A stretch of DNA of 64,000 bases from Hanleya hanleyi (Eukaryota > Mollusca > Polyplacophora > Lepidopleurida > Hanleyidae). The stretch is from contig JAVTVY010037113.1 in NCBI GenBank assembly GCA_036873755.1, positions 98,570 through 162,569 on the forward strand. Reading direction: 5' to 3'. The translations under genes and the position numbers were made by a program. Position 1 is the stretch's first letter; every line of letters starts with the position of its first letter. Below are positions 12,901 through 24,900 of this stretch, in pieces. Below the pieces are notes generated by a model that did no database searches, was not told where the DNA came from, and saw only the letters and a program-made list of their open reading frames with translations.

Positions 12901-15900
12901 GTCTCTTGTCTGCCAAGTCAAGGACGATGAAGTCCCAATCTCTTGTCTGCCAGGTCATGGGCCAAGTAAGTCCCAATCACTTGTCTGCCAAGTCATAGTC
13001 AAGTAAGTCCATATCTCTTGTTTGCCAAGTCAAGGCCAATGAAGTCCCAATCTTTTGCCTGTCAAGTCATCAGTCAGTGAAGTCTACCAGGTCATGGGCC
13101 AAGTATGTTCCAATCTCTTGTCTGCCAAGTCAAGGCCAATGAAGTCTCCTTCTCTTATCTGTTGATTCATGGGTCAAGTAAATCCCTCTTATCTGCCAAG
13201 TCATGGGCTAATGAAGTATTCATCTCTTGCCGGCCAAGTCGTGGGCCGAGTAAGTCCCAATCTCTTGCCTGCCAGGTCATGGGCCAAGTAAGTCCCTATT
13301 TCTTGTCTGCCAAGGTAAGGTTAATGAAGTCATCTCTTGTCTACCATGTCACGGGCCAAGTAAGTCCCTATCTCTTGTTTGCCAAGTCAAGGCCAATGAA
13401 GTCCCAATCTCTTGCCTGCCACGTCCTCTTGTCTGCCAAGTCATCAGTCAGTGAAGTCTTCATCTCTTGTCTGCCAAGTCAAGGCCAATGAAGTCTTCAT
13501 CTCTTGTCTGCCAAGTCATGAGTCAAGTAAGTCCCTATCTCTTGTCTGTCAAGTCAAGGACAATGAAGTCCCAATCTCTTGTCTACCAGGTCATGGGCCA
13601 TGTAAGTCCCTATTTCTTGTCTGCCAAGGTACGGCCAATGAGGTCTTCATCTCTTGTCTGCCAAGTCATGGGTCAAGTAAGTCCCTATCTCTTGTCTGCC
13701 AAGTCAAGGACAATGAAGTCCCAATCTCTTGTCTGCCAGGTCATGGGCCAAGTAAGTCCCTATCTCTTGTTTGCCAAGTCAAGGCCAATGAAGTCCCAAT
13801 CACTTGTCTGCCAATTGATAGTCAAGTAAGTTCATATCTCTTGCCAAGTCAAGGCCAATGAAGTCCCAATCTTTTGCCTGCCAAGTCATCAGTCAGTGAA
13901 GTCTACCAGGTCATGGACCAAGTATGTTCCAATCTTTTGTCTGCCAAGTCAAGGCCAATCAAGTCTCCTTCTCTTATCTGTCAAGTCATGGGTCAAGTAT
14001 ATCCCTCATAGTCTGCCAAGTCATGGACTAATGAAGTATTCATCTCGTCTGCCAAGTCGTGGGCCGAGTAAGTCCCTATCTCTTGTTTGCCAAGTCAAGG
14101 ACAGTGAAGTCCCAATCTCTTGCCTGCCAGGTCATGGGCCAAGTAAGTCCCTATTTCTTGTCTGCCAAGGTAAGGTTAATGAAGTATTCATCTCTTGTCT
14201 GCCAAGTCGTGGACCAAGTAAGTCCCTATCTCTTGTTTGCCAAGTCAAGGATAGTGAAATCCCAACCACTTGTCTGCCAGGTCATGGACGATGTAAGTCC
14301 CTATTTCTTGTCTGCCAAGGTAAGGCCAGAGGTCTCCTTCTCTTATCTGTCAAGTCATGGGCCAAGTAAATCCCTCATAGTCTGCCAAGTCATGGGCTAA
14401 TGAAGTATTCATCTCTTGTCTTCCAAGTCGTGGACCAAGTAAGTCCCTATCTCTTGTCTGACAAGTCATGGGTCAAGTAAGTCCCTATCTCTTGTCTGAC
14501 AAGTCAAGGACAATGAAGTGCCAATCTCTTGTCTGCCAAGTTCTGATCAAGTAAGTCCCAATTTCTTGTCTGTCAACTCATGGGCCAAGTCCCTATCTCT
14601 TGTCTGCCAAGTCATGGGTCAAGTAAGTCCCTATCTCTTGTCTACCAAGTCAAGGCCAATGAAGTCTCCTTCTCTTATCTGTTGAGTCATGGGTCAAGTT
14701 TATCCCTCATAGTCTGCCAAGTCATGGGCTAATGAAGTATTCATCTCTTGTCTGCCAAGTCGTGGGCCGAGTAAGTCCCTATCTCTTGTTTGCCAAGTCA
14801 AGGACAGTGAAGTCCCAATCTCTTGCCTGCCAGGTCATGGGCCAAGTAAGTCCCTATTTCTTGTCTGCCAAGGTAAGGTTAATGAAGTATTCATCTCTTG
14901 TCTACCAAGTCGTGGACCAAGTAAGTCCCTATCTCTTGTTTGCCAAGTCAAGGACAGTGAAATCCCAACCACTTGTCTGCCAGGTCATGGACCATGTAAG
15001 TCCCTATCTCTTGCCTGCCAAGTCGTGGGCCAAGTAAGTCCCTATCTCTTGTCTGCCAAGTCAAGGACAATGAAGTATTCATCTCTTGTCTGTCAAGGCC
15101 AAGTAAGTCTCTATCTCTTGTTTGTACCCTCAGCCATGGTCAAGTCATGGGCCTTGTAAGTCTGTACTGGTCAAGCCATGGACAATATGACATCCTTTTC
15201 TCGCTGTCATACAGCCTCAAATTACAACATTAAAGGTATTAGTAGGATTGAGAATACTGAGCGGATTGGCGAACTTGAGAATCAGCCTCTATCAGATATT
15301 GAATTGGCATGGTGTGATCAAAGAGACATATCTTAGTTCTGCATTTATGTTCTTGTTCACTAGGTTACAATCTAGGACAGAGACCCTATTGAAGACATTG
15401 ATATCTCAGTGTGTAGACAGTAAACAGTCGCTGTTAGAGGCATTGAAATCTGATCCAAAATGTAAGTACGCCTGTCCCATCTGATGTTGTTTGTGGGGAT
15501 TTAACAGAAGTTGTCATATGAGCGGACACTATGTATCAGATGATTTTAATCTCCATGGTACACATGTACTTTGTCTATTGGTTGCAAAGTTTTTATAGAG
15601 CTAAGGCAGGTTGCATGGTTACACTCAGTAACATAGGTTATTCTCTAAGGAGTTGGGCTGATCATCAGGCTAATATTATATGAATATCGAATCTGGTGAC
15701 ATACTCTTATGATCATGGAATTAGCTGATAAACTCTACTGGACGCGAGGGATAAGCTTCTCCAGTCACCATTACTACGTAACAGATAGTAATAGGATTTT
15801 GCTGTATGATACAAGATAAATGGTTGCACAGCTGTATTATTTTAATCCTCTTGTTCTTTGTTTTTACAGACCTGCTCCATGCATATCTGGAATGGATTCC

Positions 15901-15952
15901 TCAATCTCAGCATGAAAGACTGAGACAAATATGGCCACATCTGGCACAGTAA
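3943..15952 (+). CDS. DHX37: DHX37 (DEAH-box RNA helicase), C-terminal eight exons, partial gene
   Basis: Visible coding exons are 3943-4099, 9771-9891, 10333-10396, 10988-11102, 11509-11646, 11994-12162, 15364-15461 and 15870-15952 (stop TAA). All have AG/GT borders and compatible phases, and together encode 314 residues. The first exon ([15 protein letters not shown], then [14 protein letters not shown]) matches the helicase-associated HA2 region of DHX37. Later exons ([59 protein letters not shown]) match the C-terminal OB-fold and tail of the family. DHX37 (yeast Dhr1/Ecm16) unwinds U3 snoRNA from pre-rRNA during small-subunit assembly in the nucleolus; this is family knowledge. The helicase core and start lie left of the window. 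Three of the exon ends visible here are duplicated into tandem arrays, and a dead DIRS-like element fills the first visible intron. Very sure of identity; exon borders were chosen by phase and homology. Confidence 0.93.
4199..4293. repeat. Left inverted terminal repeat of the DIRS-like element
   Basis: Reverse complement of the right end, with a few substitutions. The match includes GGAGCCTC, CCAATAGGTTACACTG and CTGTAGACTAAAAGTTCTC, and ends abruptly after CACTG at about 4293. Confidence 0.85.
4643..5086 (+). pseudogene. Open frame in the gag position of the DIRS-like element, unrecognised
   Basis: A 147-residue open frame lies between the left terminal repeat and the nested LINE, where DIRS elements carry gag. 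Its C-terminal part is basic (KGRRQKK, then GRGQRS), as some gag tails are, but I see no diagnostic motif. It could equally be chance. Confidence 0.25.
5560..6560 (-). mobile_element. Nested non-LTR retrotransposon (LINE) 3' fragment
   Basis: The minus-strand frame 6357-5911 reads [18 protein letters not shown], then [15 protein letters not shown] and [10 protein letters not shown]. This is the familiar C-terminal tail of CR1/L2/Rex-type LINE reverse-transcriptase proteins. An AAT microsatellite (5709-5730) lies at its 3' side, as such elements often carry. About 30 bp of near-identical sequence (ATTAAATTAATTTCTTTT and following) flanks the insert at about 5528-5560 and about 6563-6593, possibly a long target duplication. 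It is nested inside the DIRS-like element. Confidence 0.7.
7330..8318 (+). pseudogene. DIRS-type reverse transcriptase / RNase H remnant
   Basis: The frames shift repeatedly, but the DIRS order is recognisable: [15 protein letters not shown] near 7341, [14 protein letters not shown] near 7520, a [24 protein letters not shown] stretch near 7620-7680, [12 protein letters not shown] near 7870, [15 protein letters not shown] near 7950, then the RNase H stretch [18 protein letters not shown] and [14 protein letters not shown] ending at 8318. The RT active-site segment is degenerate (YTVDIL where YIDDW is usual). At least three frameshifts make it non-functional. Confidence 0.8.
8573..9499 (+). pseudogene. 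DIRS tyrosine recombinase, nonsense-mutated and C-terminally truncated
   Basis: One reading frame runs from about 8573 to 9499, broken only by a TGA at 8819-8821, where relatives have tryptophan (SK-stop-RYFVSWC). It then reads [28 protein letters not shown], and [12 protein letters not shown]; the last contains the first catalytic arginine of tyrosine recombinases. The frame ends inside the right terminal repeat, so the His-X-X-Arg and Tyr boxes are missing. The usual role is integration of the circular cDNA copy. Confidence 0.85.
9464..9557. repeat. Right inverted terminal repeat of the DIRS-like element
   Basis: It pairs with 4199-4293 in inverted orientation. Its inner edge cuts directly into the recombinase reading frame, which therefore ends in repeat sequence at 9499. 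Confidence 0.85.
9892..10332 (+). other. DHX37 intron, no further feature
   Basis: Intron between AG|gtgggt and a TAACAG acceptor; unique AT-rich sequence with no repeat or exon that I could support. Confidence 0.6.
10660..10997 (+). repeat. Minisatellite built from a DHX37 3' splice site
   Basis: Degenerate tandem units of about 33-38 bp each hold a pyrimidine-rich run, then TCAG, then TGTACAGAGTT. The last unit is the real acceptor: the intron ends in CAG at 10985-10987 and exon 10988 begins TGTACAGAGTT. The repeated motif therefore spans the intron-exon junction, with about ten exonic bases copied into the intron. A higher-order repeat of about 190 bp is also visible. Confidence 0.85.
12151..15160 (+). 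repeat. 3 kb minisatellite built from a DHX37 5' splice site
   Basis: Units of 37-38 bp alternate between one type carrying GTCATGGGCCAAGTAAGT and one carrying GTCAAGGCCAATGAAGTC; both end in a TCTCTTGTCTGCCAA-like stretch. A pair is about 75 bp. The first type is an exact copy of the real exon end and donor (GGGCCAA at 12156-12162, then gtaagt). The array is also bounded on the right, at 15123-15154, by a longer copy of the exon end (about 30 bases matching 12130-12160). About 30 GTAAGT-like donors are present by eye, roughly 80 units in all. Confidence 0.92.
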
Positions 15953-16752
15953 ATCACTTCTGTGTAAGACTTGAGACAAATATGGCCATGACTGGCACAG
16001 TAAATCACTTCTGTGTAAGATTTGAGACAAATATGGCCATGACTGGCACAGTAAATCACTTCTGTGTAAGACTTGAGACAAATATGGCCATCACTGGCAC
16101 AGTAAATCACTTCTGTGTAAGACTGAGACAGATATGGCCACGTCAGGCACAGTCTGATACATATATGGTCACGTCTGGTACAGTAAATCACTTCTGTGTA
16201 AGACTGAGACAGATAAGGTCATGTCTGGCACAGTAAATCTCTTCTGTGTAAGACTGAGACAGATATGGTCACGTCAGGCACAGTAAATCACTTCTGTGTA
16301 AGACTTGAGACAGATATGGTCACGTCTGGCACAGTAAATCTCTTCTGTGTAAGACTGAGACAGATATCGCCATGTCTGGCACAGTAAATCACTTCTGTGT
16401 AAGACTGAGACAGATATGGTCACGTCTGGCACAGTAAGTCACTTCTGTGTAAGACTGAGACAGATAAGGTCATGTCTGGCACAGTAAATCTCTTCTGTGT
16501 AAGACTGAGACAGATAAGGTCATATCTGGCACAGTAAATCTCTTCTGTGTAAGACTGAGACAGATATGGTCACGTCTGGCACAGTAAATCACTTCTGTGT
16601 AAGACTGAGACAGATATGGTCATGTCTGGCACAGTAAATCACTTCTGTGTAAGACTGAGACAGATAAGGTCATGTCTGGCACAGTAAATCACTTCTGTGT
16701 AAGACTGAGACAGATATGGTCACGTCTGGCACAGTAAATCACTTCTTTGTAA
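15918..16752 (+). repeat. Minisatellite built from the DHX37 stop codon region
   Basis: About 16-17 units of 50-51 bp. Each unit repeats the last codons of DHX37 (reading LRQIW...LAQ), the TAA stop, and about 20 bases of 3' UTR (AATCACTTCTGTGTAAGA). The first unit is the genuine coding end, which stops at 15952. Units differ mainly by single bases (ATATGGTCACG against ATAAGGTCATG). Confidence 0.92.
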
Positions 16753-16862
16753 GATGAGAGAGTTCATCAACGATTACATCAGTTTGTGGTCGGCCACCCT
16801 CCTTGTTACCATAGTTGACTGTGGTCTTGTTTGTTATAATAAACATACATTGTACATAATTG
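15953..16862 (+). other. DHX37 3' UTR with polyadenylation signal
   Basis: After the DHX37 stop, about 800 bases of 50-51 bp tandem repeats are followed by unique sequence and an AATAAA hexamer at 16838-16843, the first good polyadenylation signal downstream. If transcribed to that point, the mRNA carries the whole repeat array in its 3' UTR. The cleavage site is inferred. Confidence 0.55.
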
Positions 16863-16869
16863 AAGTGGT

Positions 16870-19800
16870 CATTATCGACTTCTTTATTGGTACTGCGTTA
16901 GTGGGAGGGAGGAAGGGGACTCCTAGGAAATGATGTACATTTCAGGGATGAGATTATTCAGGGGAAACACTGATTGTTAAAACATCAGATTTCATAAGTG
17001 TCTGCTTTTCCATTCCAGACATTCAAATTTGTTTTTCGATCTGTTTTTGACTTGAGAAATTCTCATGCCCAACATGTCTCACCTCTTGTTAACACATGTA
17101 TCTCAACAAATTGACCAGATCTTTGACTCATTGCAGGCTTATGACCTATTTTCAAAGATCACGGAGGTAAAAATTTGATGATCACTAATCATGCCTATGA
17201 ACACAATATTCAGCAGGAGTGTGAGACGGAGGCCAAATGAGCGAGTCTCACTTTGAATGCATGAGAGTTGATAGGTTTGCATTAAGTTGATTCAAGGATG
17301 ACCTTGACGTATTTTCAGAATGTCAAGATGGGGTGAACATAAGTCACACATTCTCCTAAACAAAACTTTTACACAATGGTGCATTATTCAGACCTCTCAA
17401 CTTCTCTCGAGAGCCTTGTTGATTAAGGGGCTGATACAGGGGCAACGTTTTGAAAGTTGTGTCATAGGAAAGATTATACATCAAAATGTTCTTTGTCCCA
17501 TGGAGAATCCCACCATGACACGTTTGACATGCAGGTATAACTACATAAATAAAAATCCACAAAAACAATTGTTGTTAGGAGTGCCAGCAGAAGTACATAA
17601 ATATTAACACACAATATTGAAAAGCAATTAAGAAAATTCTGTTTAGTGTGTGCTACAACAAAGACTATGTTCGATATGAAAATTGTTTTGTTTTTTTACT
17701 TTATCAGTAACTGACTTCATCTAGAAATTTTGTGTAGATTGAGCGTACCTGACATGTGGATCAAATCACAGACATGTCGATAGGCAATTAATTATGCAGC
17801 TTCTTTGAAAAGGCTGTGAATGAATGGACCACAATAGGGCAGTTGGGGATTGAATAGAAAGAATCCAGGGCATTTCCCTCACTGACTGCACAAACTGATT
17901 TAGATGTATTAGCTTTTCAAACTAATACAGGTTGGTGAGCGGGGTGTGACACACACCTGTCTTGGATAACTCCACACAGCTTTGTATTGTCCTTTATATT
18001 GGCTGAGATGAATTATCATTGCCCTTGACAATTAAGTTGACAGTAAATGATAAAAAAAGCTTTTAAAAATACTTCCCAATGAAATTTTCTTTCCTGACAT
18101 AGTCTTTGTTGTAGCAGTGATTTCATACAACTTTGAGGACCATCTCTCAAGAGAGTGTGTGAATTCTTTATTGACTTCTGCTGGCAGTGCCGAGACACTT
18201 TGTTTCTGTAATTATATTCTCAAATTTACATTTTCTGTTTAAAGGGATGTCATATTCACATTCAGCAAGGGTTGGGGAACATTTTGGTATATGATATTGA
18301 CCACCAGCTGGATTGCCTATTTAGTAATCAGATCACCTGAGATTCTATGAAAAAAGGCAGCTGAACATATATCACCCCCTTAAATGAATGGGGAATACAT
18401 GAATGCGCTTTCAAACTGTTCTGGTGTGGGGACAACTCTAGCAATTTATGTTAAGGATGTCCGCTTGTGGTTTTTGGCTTTGGCAGCCATTTTGCCTGTT
18501 TTCTCTTAGGTTATCTCCCTTTCCTAGGTTAAGCGATAGGGATTTCCCTAAAAAGCCTTCTAGCTGAGAATTTTGCAGAGCAACATCCATCCAATTTGAT
18601 AGACATTGTTTTTCTCTGCAAACAGTCAGAATATAAGAAAAAGTTAAATACTATTTATACAAACTAGGACTATTCCCTATGTTTTCTGTGTTATCAAATG
18701 GAGCATGGGTCGGTCTACTTAATGTTGCCCACAGTTAAAAAATGCACACCAACCTATATTTTTTTCTTTGTTTTTCCTCGTATTACATAATTAGAAATGC
18801 AACAACACACATTATTAAAAAACTTAAGTACTTTGATTTACCAGCAGCGGACATCCTTAAACTACGGAGGTCGAAATTTGTTCTGGTTTACAGGCACAGA
18901 CAGCTTTCCATGTCAAAAACTAAATTTATCCATGAACTCAAGCAATCAGTAGTTGGTCAATTTGATGATTTATAACACATCACTGCAGGTAAAATGCGAC
19001 ATCAATCAGACTTTCTTTGTCAGACAAACGTCAATACAATGTCTTTAGCTACATGCACCATACAATCTGAAGCCAGAATGGCTTCTCCAGCAGATGATAC
19101 ATTATGAAATAATCGTTCCTTCTCACGATAACAATGGAAATGTATTCACTGTAACAACAGTAGCTGGGGTGTCTGGTCTAGGGTAGCAGTTTCTGGATTG
19201 TTTCACTCCTCTCCCTATACTTGGTGAGGAAATATTTTTAACCAGTGGTAAACTGACAAATGTAGTAAGTACGTATGCTTACAACCCTAATGAATAGTTT
19301 GACAAGTAGAAACTATGTGAATTATCATCAAATCAAAATAATTGCCCATGTACAAGCATAGGGAAGCTAGAAATGAAACGACCCAGAGACTGCCTCCCCA
19401 AGCCACGCATTCAAAGCTACTTTTCAGCAGTGCAAAGCAGTAATCCGTCTCACATTTTCATAACAGGAAATTAGTTGAGACATCACAAATCCAACTGTGC
19501 AGCGAATACTGTCCCAAAAGTGCTTTAATTAAGTCGGACCCAGTCGGGTATTCAGTGATTTGGCCAGTATGACCACCACCAGTCAGCTTGAGAGTAATCC
19601 TGGCGATACAAACATTCGCACACCACATGAATTTATGTAATGTTACCATCGTCATAACAACTGGTCTCGAAATATAAATGCTGAACACATAGAACAGATT
19701 TAACAGGATTTATTCATTGTATACAATTGTAAAAATATAAACGAGATATCAGAGCTGTTAATAAATAGAACTAGAAGATGTATTTACAATACTAAAGACT

Positions 19801-21921
19801 GGCGTAAATGCGGTCACAGATCCATTCAAGAGATTGAGTACCTGAAGAATCGACTGAAATAAAATGTGTACAACTTATTGTAAACTACCATTAACTCCCC
19901 TAAAACAATGAAATGTTAAGTCTTGGACATCTTTGCCATAAAATGCAACATATGACTAGTCTAGCTAATATCAGATAAGACTAGTCTAGCTAATACCATT
20001 AGACTATCAGTTTAAAATACAGTGACTGAGTTGTTGAGATTACAGTTGAACATACAGAATACACAAACCAGCTAAAAGTTAATGCATGGCTAAAAGCTCG
20101 CATGTAGATGTACTGATGAATATATTTCATCAGTGACTAATCACAAGGCAATAAGATCGTAAGTGGCTAAGTGGCACTAAGTTCACTTAAAGAGAGTATC
20201 AAATTTTCCTGATAATATTTCACTTAATCCGATGTTATTTTATAAATAATTTTAATAAAAGAACTTGTATCAAACAAAGTATCATTGTTATGGTGAACAT
20301 TTTCAGATTTGATTGCAATCACAAGAATTGCCAGATTTCTTCTGAGAATAACATTTCATGTAGACTTAATCTATTTATGTCATATTGTGATTGTGACCAC
20401 ATACATTATTGATAGTAAATGTTGTGACAGTTCTCCAAAGTAAAAGTTGAGAACAATGAGACCGACAGAAAAATGATGGACAGTTCACATTGTTAAGGGC
20501 TAGTACAGCTTGTGATCAAGTTTGATTCAATTTTAGTATCAAGCAAAATGTTCACGTTCTGGGTAAGGTAGCAACATTGATCAAAGTCATACCGATTACC
20601 TGACCATGCCAGGCAGAAGATTATTATGTAGAGTTCCAAATATTACATTATGTCCACATTCATATATTCTACAAATTGGATGTAGTAAATATTAGGTGTT
20701 AATGTGAGAACAATATCAAATTGAGGATATCTATGTAAACAGATTTGTGCAGAATGATCTCCTGTGACATACCGTTTTACTGCCACATAGCACCATCATG
20801 GTAAAACATGGCTGACATGATTAAAAATATACAACATATATTCCATGTACAAAATATATTCTGGGTTTTGATGTGATTTGTTGATTCCATGCATGTGAAG
20901 TTAGTATACAGCACTTTAAGTTCAATACTACAAAATGCATAAATGACCTAGCACGGTTAAGCGAAGATTCGAGGTTCAGTTCAATATTTAGTATGAAATA
21001 AATTTTGCTTTCAAATTACCCTTCCGAATCTTTGCTAAACCGTACCAGGTCCTTTGGGCATTCACCAAGACAACACTTAAATAGCACTGCTGCCAGCCTT
21101 TCAGAAGGCCCCCAATATTACAATAAGGCACCAATATGCTCTTGAAAAAGAAAAATACTCAAACCATCCGTTTTATTTACCTTTAATCTGAATACACACA
21201 GACCAGGCTAAGGACTGTTTGCTCAATTTAGCCCTGATTAGTTTGTCCACTTTTTTCCCTTGTAAATCTTCCAATTCAGACCTTCCAGATGCCTGATTCC
21301 AGATATAATTGTCTTTAATCCTTAGATGAACGGTTTCCTCAGCGCACTGGCAGATGTATTGACGAGTGACTTCAGCATAAATTTGCAATTCATACATTTT
21401 TTTTGGTTAAATATTGATTTAACTATTTGGCAACTTCAGGTTGAAAGTTATCATTGATTAAACATATTTACTATGCTGTTGGCATGGGCAGGAGAGGAAA
21501 TGTACGAACTACAAATTTATGTTGAGAGTATCACCTTAACGCACCTATCGGTGCACCATGACAAAGCTTTTGTCTAACGATTAACGGCAATTATATCAGG
21601 AATCAGGCATTGGAATGGCCCGTCCCATTGGACAGGTATGGGATGGAACTATTTTCATTTCCACCATGAAATAATCATTCCAGTTAACACTTATTGTTCC
21701 TGTAGAATACCTCGCATACATTAGTTCATGTTCATGAACACATGTACTATGCTCAAGTTTCTTGTACATATCCAACCTCAAAATTGGAACTGGATCCCAC
21801 ATGTTTAGACATGTTAGAGAAGTTTACATCGCTTGCTCATCAATCTCTTCTAATGGTTCTATGATCGTTATGAGCGACTGTTTATACATTCTATGTATGT
21901 GTCCTTTGTCTCAATTCATGG
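16870..21921. other. Intergenic region between convergent DHX37 and CENPJ
   Basis: Five kilobases without a supported exon on either strand; the short open frames have no recognisable motif and no consistent splice context. Its right part presumably includes the 3' UTR of CENPJ (an AATAAA on the minus strand lies near 21170), but the mRNA end cannot be fixed. Confidence 0.5.
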
Positions 21922-24900
21922 CTATGATCGTTTATCCATAATCACGTTCCCCTCCTTATCCTTCACTCTGACCCGACCATTGGAGTATCTGGTCTCTTGA
22001 CGACCATCCGGGAATACCGTCTTCATGGTACCATCGGGGTATTCTCTCTTCTGAAATATGTAAAAAAAAATAAAAATAAAAAAAAATTCCTATACAAAGT
22101 AATAGATGAGCTCTAATGAAAAGTAAAGTCACTACTTTGGTCACTTTGAAACACATTGAACGCAGATTCAAAAAAATATTTAGCCTGTATGCGTTTCACA
22201 ATTCGACAACTCCTTGAGATGTTAGTCAAAGAAAGAGTCCTTGGGTGGAAGTTTTGGATAAATTGAGTTGAAAGGTGGTCTAAAATGACTGAATTATTCC
22301 AGGAATTACTGCAGCTGAATGAGTCAATCTCATTAAAAACAGATCCAGAAACCGATTCTCTAACTGAATCTGACCTTCCTGCCTCAAGGCCGTTCTGTGA
22401 CCATCTGGCATGAAAATATCTCTTTTCGGCTAAATCATATTCGACCAATCAATGGAACATATGCCATGATAATAGGACAGACATCTTCTTATGCAACCAA
22501 ATCACCAGGATATATGACCTGGTCAGAGGTTGAAATGTTTGCTCAGAACCAAAGAGCTATTGGCCCCTAAAGTGAAAATTTCTGGGAGCCAAAATAATTT
22601 TTTAGGGGCCAATTTTTTCTTAATAAATTGACAATTGATACCGTGTTGGGGGGTCTTGGCCAAATTAGACTTCAAGAGACCAAGAAAACATTTTTTGTTA
22701 TCGGTAAAATGAGAATACATCACTTTTGTAGCTGTGTGTTTATTATGCAGGTTTTTCTTAAGTTATTGTTCCTTTTGTTGGTGATGATAGCTGACATTTT
22801 AGACTTCATAAATAACAAAGTAAATTAAAAACACTGACTACTGAAACCATTTGCAAAGGCCGCTTCCTGATTTTTCTCAAAGTTCACTTCCGGATCTTTC
22901 TCAAATTTGCAATTTCGTGAATTTATATAACCATGTGCTCTCTGTAATGGATCACTGCAAACAATGTTTTTGGAGACTGGCATTTGAAAAGTTGTTGACC
23001 AGAACTTAATAAAACTGACACCAGTATAGCGGCAAAGGATCTGAAGAAATATACAAGAGCATAGTATGGCCAGAGTAACTGTAAACAGCACAAAACTTCA
23101 CCATGAGGCACGTGTAGATTACAACAACATGCTGCTTTTACTTTCGGAATGAAATGAGAGAAATGACACGCTTGTGACTAAATCACTGGACCTTGATAGT
23201 TGTTTGTCTAACTAAGCTGTAAGTGGACATTCTTCTAGGCAATATTTTGGTAGTGAAAATGGTTCTCATTTGGACTTTGACTAAAAATATGCAGACTTGT
23301 TCAAACAGTTTCAGAGGCCAAATGGTGAGTAGACTGTAATTCTGTGGTCGCCAAAACGGATTTACTATCGCAAATGGCGAGCTGGCGACTGGTTATTTCA
23401 ACCCCTGGACCTAGCCACGGTAAACTGACAAATTTCAAAATAAACAAAATTAGAATTGCCTTGCTGCAGGGAAATATATGACCGACCCATGACCATTACG
23501 AAAAGTGATGAAGAATATTGCTTTGTATTTATCCAAACTAAGTTATGTAGGAAGGAGCTTTACGGTTTCGACATCAGACGAAGGCGATACATTCAACACT
23601 ATGTGGGAACATTTCGCACCGTGAATTGGTTGTCAACTTGACCCGACTCAAGTTGAGATTTGAATTCATGTCATCGGCACTCTCCATCTTTCTATTTATA
23701 AGAGTTGAAATTTCCAGGGTATCTGCAGACTTGTGGAAAGGGACTTGAGATAGGCAGAGGGTCAGATCCAATTTGAGAATCAGTTGCTGGATCTGTTTTT
23801 AATCCGATTAATCAGATTGTCTTTTGAGCATCATAACATCTTCAAATGAATAAATGATGGAGACAAAATGCTGAAATCAAACCCATAACATCTGATGATT
23901 CTGATAAGTGATCTGAAGACTTTCTTTTTAGGAGGATGGTCAAGCTATGGATAGACAGTTGGAATGAACACATACTGTTCCTTGTAGACTGGAGGGTGGT
24001 GGGGTGGGGGGTGGTTTAATGTCACTCATATGGTGACGGCCAGTTTGGTTGGTGGAGGAAGCCTGGAGAGACCCACCGTAACTGGCAACCTTCACAAAGC
24101 ACCAGTAGGGCTTGAACTCGTGCTGGTTCAGCGGTGAGAGGTTATAGCAGTCACCAGCGAAGTGCCCAAGACCACTCAGCCTCTGAGGGACCCCTTGTAG
24201 ACGAGATCAAGTGATGTGGTATAGCATTTAAACTCACTGGAGAATCAAACACAAGCAGCGGTAAATGTACAGACAATGATACCTTGAACTGTTCAGTGTG
24301 GATTTCTCGCTGTCCATTGGGGAATTCTATCGTCTTGTCTCCAGTCTTTTCCACCCTGATCACTGTGCCATCAGTGAAGATACTCTCCTCTACCCCACTA
24401 GGGAACAGGTACTTAATGGTCTGGTCAGGAAAGGTGATCTCCTTGGTACCATCTGGATAGTGCTTCTCTACTTGGTTACTATCATAAAATCCACAATTAA
24501 TTATTGTCAAATTATTAAAGATGTTCATTAGTATCACTGATCAGTATTACATAGTACACATTAGATTAATAACGAATAGATATAAATGTTTTCTTTCTTC
24601 AAAGTTAGTAATAATGTTAGCGTTGAGCTAGTCTAACTTTGGAATACATTGAATACTTTCAATGTGAAGTTGATAAAAAGTGATGAACACTTCTGCAATA
24701 TGAAAATATGCTGTCGATAGTGTGGTGCTTGAGATGAAATAGCTATTCCCAGAAAATATCTCTGATAATTAGAGAGCAAATAAATGGTCAGATCTGTTCA
24801 CTTTGGCGGAAGCAATCAAACCTGATTTTGCCAGTAACGATGGTGTAATAATAGTAGTACTTCATGATTTGAGCAGCCTCTTGAAGAGAACCAAAACAAA

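Noticed and set aside
12231..14400. Several open frames of 95-171 codons with Ser/Cys/Gln-rich repeats ([20 protein letters not shown])
   Set aside because: They are translations of the 75-bp unit pair of the donor array in registers other than that of DHX37; in the DHX37 frame each unit has a stop.
15907..16236. Repetitive frames on both strands ([20 protein letters not shown])
   Set aside because: They are translations of the 50-bp stop-codon array.
17320..18975. Open frames of 60-95 codons
   Set aside because: AT-rich, no motif, no conserved residues, no splice support; consistent with chance frames.
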